This document shows, piece after piece, positions 27,036 through 36,209 of a stretch of DNA of 64,000 bases; position 1 is the stretch's first letter, and every line of letters starts with the position of its first letter. A program made the translations under genes and the position numbers. The stretch spans positions 1,116,001 through 1,180,000 of the forward strand of contig NZ_CP071859.1 of the NCBI RefSeq assembly GCF_023716665.1, in the 5' to 3' direction. The DNA comes from Vibrio sp. SCSIO 43135 (GTDB lineage: Bacteria > Pseudomonadota > Gammaproteobacteria > Enterobacterales > Vibrionaceae). The notes under the pieces were generated by a model. The model was not told the origin of the DNA and made no database searches. It saw nothing but the letters and a program-made list of their open reading frames with translations.

Positions 27036-30000
27036 AGTCTTTAGCCCACTATTATTTTAACCTTATCGAGTCTGATTATACCGATTGGCATAGCAATAGT
27101 AATGGTGATGGGGTTCCTGGTCGACTTGTTCTTAGGGAGTTTGATCCAAAGGTACTGGAGGCACTGCTTGAGAAAATTAAAGCATCTCAACTACCGATAT
27201 CAAGTATTGGAAGTGAGTCGGGCTTTATTATTGCGGTTGAAGACCACGATCATTATCAAAACTTGAGCATAGAAAAATATTCATTCGCAGATCTTACTCA
27301 TGAGAGAAATAGAGTTGGTAACTTCTATTGTTTGATGTTTATTGCTGAAACAAAACCTACACATGATCAGGTTTCAAGGATAGATCAAAGTGTAGTTTTT
27401 GATCCAGCAGAAACCTTGAAGTGGGTAAATATAGCAAAGCATCTCCATCCTGATGCAGTAAGTTTTTCACAAGAACAAGTTACAGAGCTTGCATCTTTTG
27501 TAAGCGAAATAACTAATACTAAGTGGCAAAATCGGCCATTTATCAGAATTGATCGTATCGATGAATTCATTGAGCATGTAATTTCTGACACTATACGGGA
27601 TGGACTATTGTGGGATGCTATAGGCAAGAATTGTATTTATTTGGGGGGCATCAACCGCCTAGACGAATTTCGTATCCTTAAAGGTGCAGGGAAGAACTAC
27701 CGAAGAATCTTCCGGAAACTGGTTTCAAATACACTTTTAGTGGATATTAATTTCTGGGTAGCTGTCGTCAAATACAAAGAAATAGATAAATCTGAGATAG
27801 ATGAGAACCTTGAGGTTATTCGACAAAGTGAACCTGAACACTCAGAATTTTGTGATCGAATTGGTGACTATTTTAGGGTATATTTTGATACCCCCGAAGC
27901 AGCAAAAGCTCTTCAATCCCTTATTCAGCAGGACTATGATTCACATGCTCCTTTTAACTCGGTGTTACAACCAAAGAAAGCTGCAACTAAGTTTAAACTT
28001 GGTGAAGAGACACTCCAATTCTTTGCTGACAACGATATTAGTATTTCAGACACTCATGCAGAGCTTGTCAGACTTGTAGACTATAAAACTGAAAAACCAG
28101 AGAAGAATGACTTAAGGTCATTTTACTTTACTTTTTCAAAAGAACTTTCTGATAGCTCTAAGCTGGAAAAAGCTTGGCTAAAAGAAGTAAGTAGTAGCAA
28201 GGTTACCGAAACAAATGATTTTCTTGAAGGATTGTTATCGGTACTTTCAAGGTCCGTATTTATGGCCGATATTGGCTCAGACAAAGTGCGGCTATCTCTT
28301 GCAAAAGATCGTTCAAAGAAAATGTTATCAAAGAAAAACAAAGCTGCGATTGAGTTTTTCTTTAATGAATACCGTCATTTAGAATCATTTTGGTCTCGCT
28401 TCGGAGATAACTTTGAAATTGATTTCCCAAAGCCATTTTCTGAGTCCTCTTTATTGGATTCTAATAATAAGGAGCTGAAAAAAGGTCGTAATGGAAAATC
28501 GGCAAACGAGCTATATTTTAGAGTTATTCGTTATAGTGAGGATCCTACATCTCCTTCAGAGTCGTGGGATTTAAAGTGGTTGTTTAACCCTTTTGGATTC
28601 GAATCAGCCAAATTTTCTGATTTCTCAAAAGTTTTAGATAGAAAGGGTTACTGTCATAAACACAACTTATCAATTGACCCACTTTTTGTAAAACGATCAG
28701 ATTGCAATCCAACAATTAGTAATAGCCAAATGTTTCTATCAATTAGTCCTCGTATGAGGAGAGGCGAGCTAATTCGAAAGATGGATTCTGAGGGAGATGG
28801 CATTAGCAATCTATTATCGCAACTTTTACAGCATCAGCACCTCACCATAGAAGAGCATGACACGTTTAATGATATATACGGTAAGTTTGTCATTGAATGG
28901 AAAAATGCTGTTGACTCTACACTAAGTAACCCATTGAGCGTCGAGCTGTCAGACTTCGAGTTAGCTTTCAACAATCTGTTGGACTTTTTGGTTTTACGTA
29001 CTGAGATTGGTGAAAGCTATAGAGAGCTTCTATATGAATTTATCACAGCTCATACTATTTTCGTTTCAGAGAATGAGAATTATGCAGTCTATCTACCTTG
29101 GTCTCCATACGGACTATTGATGGCTGCTCAAAAGAACAAGATCTATAGGTGCATAGCTGATCAATACAAAGAGAAGCAACTGAAAATAGGCAACAAAGAT
29201 GATGGTGTATTGTCACAACTTATTGAGGAACTGAACGAAAATTACGGTAAGAATCTATTCCTTAAGAAGACGGAAAAACTTGAGTGGCTTGACTTGGTAT
29301 GTACTCAATCTCGATTTGGCTATTTTGAATATACATCTTTATCACACTCTAAGAACGCTTTAAATGAAAAAGAAATTCGTTCGGTTGTTAGAACAACAAC
29401 GACTAAATTTTTGGAAACATTCCCGAACGAACGCCACCATTTACAAGTTATGTGTAGCGGATTGAGTTCTTATGATCACATTCTGACTGTTTATGAAGAA
29501 ATACTAAAGCTGTCTGAAGATCAAGAAGATCAAATATCACTTTCTATTACCTTTACATGCAATGACCGCTATCTGCTTGATATCATTTATCAACGTATTT
29601 GTGAAAGCTTTGATGCAAGTATGATTGATAGCCATATTAAAGTCAGATTAGTAAGTAGCTTAGATGAAATCGAAGAAGGTGAAGTGGACCTCTTGATAAG
29701 CTTTGATCCACTCTACACTACAAACGTATTATCCCTAGATGCTCCTAAGTTTCTGGTGTCTTCAGACAAAAGTACTTTCTGGGAGTATTGTGCATCAAGG
29801 AAAATTCCACCTAATCCGATAACTAAAAAGTCATCTTTCTCTCTCAATAATCATATCTTCGACACGACGTCAGCAAGTTTTCATGAAGCATTTATGCGTT
29901 GCTCAGGTAAGCTTGGAGATATATCATTTTGTCGAGAAGTTGCTCAAGCTGAGTTGAAAGATGAAATTAACAAAGGGCTAGCTAAGAGCAACTGGCTTGT

Positions 30001-32317
30001 TATATATGATTATTTGCTTTCTAAAGACACTCTTAACCATAATAATTCAGTAGGTTCAGGTAGTCGTCGTGTTTTACGCTATGTGCAAGGTGAGGGGTTA
30101 AAGAGATCTCTCGCTATCATCACTGAGAAAGAAACTCACTACATTACCACAAATCTTGATAGCAGCATTCGTAACTGGCGTATAGTACATCCAGATGACA
30201 TACCTTCTGTTGTTGACAAGATATTTACGCTCTCTAACTCCTTTAGTAGCGATGTGCTTCTTAGGTCGGTAGGAAATGGTAATTTTTCGCATGACTTAGT
30301 TGGCACAGCGGGGGCAACTGTATTAATTCAATCATTGCTCAAAGAGAAGGAAAAGATTGCCGAGATATTCTGGGTTCATCTTGATGATTATATTGGTTGG
30401 TTTAAGTCTTCCGTTGAAGATGATGCCCTCAAATCTATTGGTCGTTCAGTTAACTATATCTCAGACCTTATGGGGATGTACTTGAGCCGAGATGGCGATG
30501 GAAACATCTCGATTAATATTATTATTTGTGAGTCAAAGTTAATTAATGGTTCATTAGATCAAACGATTAAATCTTGTAAGCAACTTAAGTCTACTTGTGA
30601 ACTAGTTAGGTCAATGCTTGAGACTTCTGACGCATTTGATTTCCGTTATTGGTTAAATAAGTTTTTGGAGTTTGCTATTGGGAACTTTAAGTTTTCACCA
30701 AATGCCTTTGACTTTAACAATCTATTAAACCTTGATAAAGAAAAAGTTCGTATCAATCTATATGGTTTATCTGTTTTATTCCACTATGGAAATGAAACCG
30801 TTAACTCAGATTGTTATGGCATATACGAATCTAGTTATCTGAATCAAATCTGCCTTAGTTTTAATGACACAAAGAAAGTTTTTAAGCATATGCTAGATTC
30901 TTCTTCTTTACTTAGTTTAGAGACTGAGGTTAGCTTATGCCCACTAGAGCTTAATAAAATATCTTGTGAAGTAGAACTTGGGTCTAGTGAAATACAGCTT
31001 GATAAAAATAGTTTAGATGTTGAAGAAAATGTTGAGACTGCTAGTGAAGTTACTTTAAGTGCCAATGACAATGGAAGCTCTAAAGTTAGTATAAATGAAA
31101 GCAATGGTAAGTCTCGAAATTCGCAGTTAGAACTCTTAGAATTAGATGCTTGTGACAAGTCTCCCTTAAATCTTCTAGATAAATGCCTAGCCTATTTGGA
31201 TAATAATGTTGAGGTAGAAGAAGAGGCACTTATTGATGTTGAACATGTGAAGTCTGGGGTCCGAAAAATCCTTAGTCACTCTAACTTGCCATCAAATTTT
31301 TCGGATACTGTAATTACTCCCAACTCAATAGTTATTAAGCTCGCTGGCGATGTAAATCTAAACGCGAGTAAAATTACAAACATGAGAGGCACATTTTTAT
31401 CGGTTGTTGGCTTATCTTTGAGACAGGTCTATCCTGAGCCCGGCGTTATGGTCCTAGTTTTCGACCGAGAAAAAAGGCAGACAGTTTATTTTTCAGAGTT
31501 GATCAGACGCACTCTCATAGAAAGGCAGAAAACGCTAAAAGATGGGTTTAATAACAAAATTCTTCTCGGCCAAAATGAATTTGGAGAGGACTGCTGTTTC
31601 TTTAAACTTGATGGAGCAAGTCCTCATGCTCTCATTGGAGGGCAGACCAAATCAGGAAAATCTATATTGATGAACAATATGATTATTGATTTGATTATGA
31701 CTAATACGCCTGAAAATTTACGGCTACGTTTATTTGATCCAAAACAGGTAGAGTTTGCTTCTTACTCAAATTCATCTCATTTGGCTCACCCAGTTGTACT
31801 AGAGAAAGAAGAAGCTGTAATACGTCTTCAAGAACTAGAAGCTTTGATGAATGAAAGGTATGCAGAGCTAAGGGATTTAGGACTAAAGGATATTGAAGCT
31901 TATAATCAGAGTTACCCTAACAATCGTATGTCCAGAGAGGTAGTGTTCTTTGATGAGTTAGCTGACTGGATTTTGGATAATGAATTCAAGCAACTAGCAA
32001 AAGACATAATAGTTAGACTTTCGTCTAAAGGTCGAGCTGCAGGTGTTCACCTAGTGCTTGCGACTCAAAGACCAAGTAATGATGTAGTTTTTCCTTTACT
32101 TCGAGCCAACCTTGACACTAAAGTTGCCTTGAAAGTTGATCGTGATTTGAACTCAGAGATAATCCTAGGTGAGTCTGGAGCTGAAAATTTGCTTGGGTAC
32201 GGACATGGTATTGTCAAAACAGAGGGGCAAACAATGAGTATTCAGGTTGGATTTACTGAATCCAGAGTATTTGATGGGTTAATCCGCTTAGCTCTTTCAT
32301 ATTGGCAGGTTGATTGA
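27032..32317 (+). CDS. sspH: Phosphorothioation-dependent restriction protein SspH (DptH-like, FtsK/HerA-type ATPase)
   Basis: The 1761-residue protein is the largest of the window and matches the DptH/SspH plan. The C-terminal 260 residues form an FtsK/SpoIIIE-type DNA translocase ATPase with Walker A GGQTKSGKS at 1536-1544, Walker B-like EVVFFDELAD and the motif HLVLATQRPS. The preceding 1500 residues contain no motif I recognise, apart from an acidic Ser/Glu-rich linker around residues 1310-1380. It probably moves along DNA and, with SspF and SspG, damages unmodified DNA. GTG 27032 overlaps the sspG stop by 4 bp. Base composition is strikingly A+T rich compared with the core genes, a sign of transfer. 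Confidence 0.85.
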   Translation: MKSLAHYYFNLIESDYTDWHSNSNGDGVPGRLVLREFDPKVLEALLEKIKASQLPISSIGSESGFIIAVEDHDHYQNLSIEKYSFADLTHERNRVGNFYCLMFIAETKPTHDQVSRIDQSVVFDPAETLKWVNIAKHLHPDAVSFSQEQVTELASFVSEITNTKWQNRPFIRIDRIDEFIEHVISDTIRDGLLWDAIGKNCIYLGGINRLDEFRILKGAGKNYRRIFRKLVSNTLLVDINFWVAVVKYKEIDKSEIDENLEVIRQSEPEHSEFCDRIGDYFRVYFDTPEAAKALQSLIQQDYDSHAPFNSVLQPKKAATKFKLGEETLQFFADNDISISDTHAELVRLVDYKTEKPEKNDLRSFYFTFSKELSDSSKLEKAWLKEVSSSKVTETNDFLEGLLSVLSRSVFMADIGSDKVRLSLAKDRSKKMLSKKNKAAIEFFFNEYRHLESFWSRFGDNFEIDFPKPFSESSLLDSNNKELKKGRNGKSANELYFRVIRYSEDPTSPSESWDLKWLFNPFGFESAKFSDFSKVLDRKGYCHKHNLSIDPLFVKRSDCNPTISNSQMFLSISPRMRRGELIRKMDSEGDGISNLLSQLLQHQHLTIEEHDTFNDIYGKFVIEWKNAVDSTLSNPLSVELSDFELAFNNLLDFLVLRTEIGESYRELLYEFITAHTIFVSENENYAVYLPWSPYGLLMAAQKNKIYRCIADQYKEKQLKIGNKDDGVLSQLIEELNENYGKNLFLKKTEKLEWLDLVCTQSRFGYFEYTSLSHSKNALNEKEIRSVVRTTTTKFLETFPNERHHLQVMCSGLSSYDHILTVYEEILKLSEDQEDQISLSITFTCNDRYLLDIIYQRICESFDASMIDSHIKVRLVSSLDEIEEGEVDLLISFDPLYTTNVLSLDAPKFLVSSDKSTFWEYCASRKIPPNPITKKSSFSLNNHIFDTTSASFHEAFMRCSGKLGDISFCREVAQAELKDEINKGLAKSNWLVIYDYLLSKDTLNHNNSVGSGSRRVLRYVQGEGLKRSLAIITEKETHYITTNLDSSIRNWRIVHPDDIPSVVDKIFTLSNSFSSDVLLRSVGNGNFSHDLVGTAGATVLIQSLLKEKEKIAEIFWVHLDDYIGWFKSSVEDDALKSIGRSVNYISDLMGMYLSRDGDGNISINIIICESKLINGSLDQTIKSCKQLKSTCELVRSMLETSDAFDFRYWLNKFLEFAIGNFKFSPNAFDFNNLLNLDKEKVRINLYGLSVLFHYGNETVNSDCYGIYESSYLNQICLSFNDTKKVFKHMLDSSSLLSLETEVSLCPLELNKISCEVELGSSEIQLDKNSLDVEENVETASEVTLSANDNGSSKVSINESNGKSRNSQLELLELDACDKSPLNLLDKCLAYLDNNVEVEEEALIDVEHVKSGVRKILSHSNLPSNFSDTVITPNSIVIKLAGDVNLNASKITNMRGTFLSVVGLSLRQVYPEPGVMVLVFDREKRQTVYFSELIRRTLIERQKTLKDGFNNKILLGQNEFGEDCCFFKLDGASPHALIGGQTKSGKSILMNNMIIDLIMTNTPENLRLRLFDPKQVEFASYSNSSHLAHPVVLEKEEAVIRLQELEALMNERYAELRDLGLKDIEAYNQSYPNNRMSREVVFFDELADWILDNEFKQLAKDIIVRLSSKGRAAGVHLVLATQRPSNDVVFPLLRANLDTKVALKVDRDLNSEIILGESGAENLLGYGHGIVKTEGQTMSIQVGFTESRVFDGLIRLALSYWQVD

Positions 32318-32366
32318 CAATCAGTATGTCTCAATTACTCGGTAATTATTTTAGTTAAAACAGAAT

Positions 32367-33425
32367 ATGGAAAAATACTACGATTATGCTGCTTCAACCC
32401 CAGTTTCAACTGAGGTGTTCAAAGCCATGCTCCCTTGGCAAAGTGAAAGCTTTGCCAACCCTTCCGCTGCACACTCTGAAGCTGTAGCCGCCAGCAAGGC
32501 GATTCAACATGCAAGGGAAATCATTGCCGATAAAATTGGGGCATTGCCCAGTGAGATCATCTTCACTAGCGGAGCAAGTGAAGCCAATAACTTCGCGCTT
32601 AAAGGTACCGCTTTCCAGCATCTTGAAGAGAAAGGTCACATCATCACGTCATCCATAGAACACAAGTGTGTATTGAACACCTGCAATTTTCTTGAGTCGA
32701 TAGGATTTGAAGTGAGTTACATTAAACCTAACACAGATGGGGTGATTACCGCAGCGGAGGTGAGGGCCGCAATCAAAGATAACACCTTGCTGATCTCAAT
32801 CCACCATGTGAACAATGAGTTGGGTACGGTTCAACCCATTGAAGAAATCGGGAATGTTGCATTCGAACATGATATCCCATTCCATACTGATGCAGCGCAG
32901 AGTTTTTGCAAACTAGACATCGATGTTGACGATATGAATATCGATATGTTGTCACTTTCTGGCCACAAGATATATGGTCCTAAGGGCATTGGTGCACTGT
33001 ATGTTAGAGACGCGCGTGATTCTAAACTTGTTCCTATTATTCATGGAGGAGGGCAGGAACTCGGGCTTCGTGGAGGGACCTCACCAATGCCTTTGATCGT
33101 CGGGTTAGAGGCTGCTGTGGAGCATTTTCCTGGCAGAATCTCAGAGCAGCAAAAGGCGTTCGAGCAAGAAATTCAGCAGTATCAATTCTCAAGAAATGGC
33201 GGAGACAATGTGCTGTCGTCAACGTGGAACATTACTTTTAGCGATGATGATGAAGTGAAGCGTTTTACCAAAGAGCAAGCTTGGCTCATATCTCAGGGCT
33301 CCGCGTGTAATGCTATGTCAAATACGCCATCACATGTCTTGAGCGCTATTGGCTTGTCTGAAGAGGAATCTAGACGCACCTACCGAATTAGTTTACCTCC
33401 ATACTCTATTTCATCAAATGAATAG
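32367..33425 (+). CDS. sspA: Cysteine desulfurase SspA (IscS/NifS-like)
   Basis: SspA takes sulfur from L-cysteine by PLP chemistry and hands it to SspD for DNA phosphorothioation. The 352-residue protein shows the PLP Lys201 in LSGHKIYGPKG, the HTDAAQ segment near residues 173-178, and the persulfide Cys314 in QGSACN. It begins with the usual YYDYAASTP. It is shorter than housekeeping IscS (about 400 residues). It lies 49 bp after sspH on the same strand, apart from sspBCD, so the sulfur donor is made with the restriction genes. Base composition is nearer to the chromosome than that of sspH, so it may have joined separately. Confidence 0.9.
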   Translation: MEKYYDYAASTPVSTEVFKAMLPWQSESFANPSAAHSEAVAASKAIQHAREIIADKIGALPSEIIFTSGASEANNFALKGTAFQHLEEKGHIITSSIEHKCVLNTCNFLESIGFEVSYIKPNTDGVITAAEVRAAIKDNTLLISIHHVNNELGTVQPIEEIGNVAFEHDIPFHTDAAQSFCKLDIDVDDMNIDMLSLSGHKIYGPKGIGALYVRDARDSKLVPIIHGGGQELGLRGGTSPMPLIVGLEAAVEHFPGRISEQQKAFEQEIQQYQFSRNGGDNVLSSTWNITFSDDDEVKRFTKEQAWLISQGSACNAMSNTPSHVLSAIGLSEEESRRTYRISLPPYSISSNE

Positions 33426-33519
33426 TGAGCAATCTTACCTGAGAACGTATAGTATTGAGCTGTCTCAGTCAGAATTAGATCCCTCATAATGTTCTAAATT
33501 ATAAAGGTTTAGACCCTCA

Positions 33520-33546
33520 TTGTATGTAATAATGTCTCATTATAAT
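33520..33546 (+). promoter_or_regulatory. Candidate promoter of the RADAR genes with direct repeats
   Basis: A perfect TATAAT (33541-33546) has TTGTAT 15 bp upstream (33520-33525). Transcription would begin near 33553, between the TTG at 33549 and the GTG at 33567. The repeated sequence TTAGA(T)CCCTCAT occurs at 33475-33487 and 33509-33520, and a weaker TCTCAT copy overlaps the promoter. They may be operator half-sites. Confidence 0.5.
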
Positions 33547-33566
33547 CATTGTCAGATGAGGCAAAA

Positions 33567-36206
33567 GTGACACACGGCTTATTGAAATTTCCAATAGACA
33601 GCGAAGAATCTGCTAGCTTCGAAAAGCTCGATAATCTTCTTCCTCGAGATATTTATACAAGCTTAAGTAGAATCATAGAAGAATCTCTTCAGAAGCTTGA
33701 AAAAAAAGATACTCTTTGTGGTTCATATCGCTCTCACCATTCAGTGCTCATTGATGGCAAACGAGGAACTGGAAAAACCTCTATCTTAGTTAACTTGGAT
33801 GTTTACCTCAGAGAGAATGAGCATGTACTCTCAAAGGATGTCTTGGTTTTGAAGCCCATTGACCCTACGTTACTTGAAGACGGAGACTCGCTATTTCTTA
33901 CAATCATAGTTGCGTCGGTCTTGTCTGATACAAACGTTATTGATAGTCAGAAAGAATCTCCAGAGAAAATGGCAAAGCTTAATAGAGCTTTAGATAGGTT
34001 GGCTACCGCTTTAGAGTCTGCAGAACCAGACTCTAAAGCTAAGGGCATGCAAAAAATCCGAAATATGTTCGATAACAAAAATCTCGAGGGCTGTGTAGAA
34101 GAGTTCTTTTCTGCCGTGTTGGAGATCGTTGACAAAGAGTTGCTTGTTTTACCAATCGATGATGTTGATACTTCCTTGAATAGAGCTTTTGAAAACTTAG
34201 AAATAGTACGTCGTTATCTGACTTCTCCATGTGTTTTACCAATCATTGGTGGTGACTTGAGTCTGTATCAGGAGGTTATCTGGAGAGACTTTCACTATCG
34301 CCTAATTAAGGATTCTACATTCAAGATAGAGCAAGCGTTTGAGCAAGCCGTAGAGTTAGCAAATGAATACCAACGAAAAGTTATGCCAGTATCTAGACGC
34401 TTGACCATGCCTGATGTTAGTTCTTACCTGAAAAGTAGTGAGATTGTGCTGACAAAGCAGGACCAAAACTACATGTCTTTGGCTAACTTTTATGCTTGGT
34501 TGGAGATCTTCTTGGCGGGTCCGGTCAATGGTTTGGAAAACAGTACCCTCCATATTCCAATTAAGAGTATTCGTGCATTAACTCAATTGCTCAACAGATG
34601 TCAAAACTTGGTAACTGAATTACCCACAGGCATCACCGATGCAAAAAATCCAATGGATGCAAAACGATTTTGGCAGATGCCCCAAGTGCCGGCAGAGTTG
34701 ATCGATGATTTTTATAATGAGTTCTATGCACAAAGTCGTGATGCGACTGAGAAAAGAAGGTTTGCAAAGACATTCATCAAGTTTGCTTCTGATTGGAAAC
34801 CATTACCTGCTTTGGGTTTATCTTCGCAGGTGGTCAAAAGTTGGGAGAAAACGATTGAAAGTCACTTTCTTCACGAAGAAGAGGCAGGTGCACTAAATTT
34901 AGTACTACGAACTTTTAGCGATTGGCATGATATCGAGACTACGCACAGCATCTTTGATACTCCTTTATTTCAGCCTCTTCAGCAAAGTGATCCGGATTGG
35001 AAAAGATATGTGCAGTCAACTGATCTGGAGGAATGGCAAGAGGCTTTAGAAAAAAGTCTCCCTGCATCTTGGCTACATAAGCTAAAGGGGGCGAAAACAA
35101 TTCTTCCTTATCCGATTCCCCAAGTAGGTGTGCAAACTAGCGTTAAATGGCAAAGTGGACAAAGTTACATTAGTAAAAAAGATACTCTACTAACTTTGCT
35201 AACCAACTACAATTTCTACACAGAGTCAAAACAGTCTCGGATGTTGAACAGTGGTCGTATCTTCGAAGTTTTAGTCCATAGTTTGATAGCCCCTGTCAAC
35301 GAGCTAACGTTAAGAAGCATTGCCAACAAGGCACCTTTTTACGCTACCAATGATTTAGCTCCAACCAAAACGTTATCCTTGGTGGAAACGAACGAAGAAG
35401 GTCTTGGAGACACTAGTAACTTCGAAGAAAAAGAAAGTTTACAAGGGTTGTCTGATTTGGCTTACGAGATTGATAAATGGCGGGAGCGACATAATCTAAG
35501 CGAATTAAGGGTTTCACCTTGGCTAGTGTATAAAGTGTTCAACAAACTGTTTACGCAACTTATTCACTTTAAAACAACCTTCAAAGGGAGTGATAAAACT
35601 CATCTTCAAGCGTCTCTGGACTTGTTAGGATTTACCTTTAACGCCACATGGGCAGCGTTCGCGAGCTTTGAAAAAGGTCCACTTTTTGGCTTACCTGTTA
35701 CTGTCGCTACAACTAATATTGCAAGCGAGAGCTCATCTAATTTTGAGTCCAATCAACACTTCAAATCAAACATTTCGCCATTCACTCCAAAGCTTGAACC
35801 GCTTTTAAAGTTAGCGGGCAAGAAACCAGATACCAAAATGACGGAACCTCAAGCTCGCCGGACATTTGGGGCTGCAACTAAAACTGTGACACATGTGCTC
35901 GCAGATCATCCAATTCGCTTATGGATAGAAGAGACTGTTAAAGATAGTACTGGTTCGATACGGCCACAAGGGACAAAACCTTCAGATGAATTTCCAGCGC
36001 GATACACGACATTTTTGAAGAAAAAGCATAACCTCAGGTTGCCACCTGGATCTAATGTTGATGAATACATTCAGGTAATTTTGAAAGAAGGCAATATCGA
36101 ACGTTGGAAGGAAGTACTTCAGGATACTCCCGAACAATATCATAAATCTTCTAATTACCTTACATTGATATCGGCGATTAATAAGCTAACTAAAGATGGT
36201 GTGTAA
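33567..36206 (+). CDS. rdrA: RADAR system ATPase RdrA
   Basis: RdrA is the large AAA-type ATPase of RADAR, a phage defence system in which RdrA rings assemble with the RdrB adenosine deaminase. The protein (879 residues from GTG 33567) has Walker A GKRGTGKTS at about residues 64-72 and Walker B VLPIDDVD at about 194-201, followed by a sensor-like PIIGGDLSLY. The rest is helical with no other motif I can name. GTG 33567 has a GAGG site 5 bp upstream and lies after the probable transcription start; a TTG 18 bases earlier is in frame but unsupported. The rdrB gene starts 3 bp after its stop. The pairing with rdrB is the main evidence for RADAR. Confidence 0.87.
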   Translation: MTHGLLKFPIDSEESASFEKLDNLLPRDIYTSLSRIIEESLQKLEKKDTLCGSYRSHHSVLIDGKRGTGKTSILVNLDVYLRENEHVLSKDVLVLKPIDPTLLEDGDSLFLTIIVASVLSDTNVIDSQKESPEKMAKLNRALDRLATALESAEPDSKAKGMQKIRNMFDNKNLEGCVEEFFSAVLEIVDKELLVLPIDDVDTSLNRAFENLEIVRRYLTSPCVLPIIGGDLSLYQEVIWRDFHYRLIKDSTFKIEQAFEQAVELANEYQRKVMPVSRRLTMPDVSSYLKSSEIVLTKQDQNYMSLANFYAWLEIFLAGPVNGLENSTLHIPIKSIRALTQLLNRCQNLVTELPTGITDAKNPMDAKRFWQMPQVPAELIDDFYNEFYAQSRDATEKRRFAKTFIKFASDWKPLPALGLSSQVVKSWEKTIESHFLHEEEAGALNLVLRTFSDWHDIETTHSIFDTPLFQPLQQSDPDWKRYVQSTDLEEWQEALEKSLPASWLHKLKGAKTILPYPIPQVGVQTSVKWQSGQSYISKKDTLLTLLTNYNFYTESKQSRMLNSGRIFEVLVHSLIAPVNELTLRSIANKAPFYATNDLAPTKTLSLVETNEEGLGDTSNFEEKESLQGLSDLAYEIDKWRERHNLSELRVSPWLVYKVFNKLFTQLIHFKTTFKGSDKTHLQASLDLLGFTFNATWAAFASFEKGPLFGLPVTVATTNIASESSSNFESNQHFKSNISPFTPKLEPLLKLAGKKPDTKMTEPQARRTFGAATKTVTHVLADHPIRLWIEETVKDSTGSIRPQGTKPSDEFPARYTTFLKKKHNLRLPPGSNVDEYIQVILKEGNIERWKEVLQDTPEQYHKSSNYLTLISAINKLTKDGV

Positions 36207-36209
36207 GAA

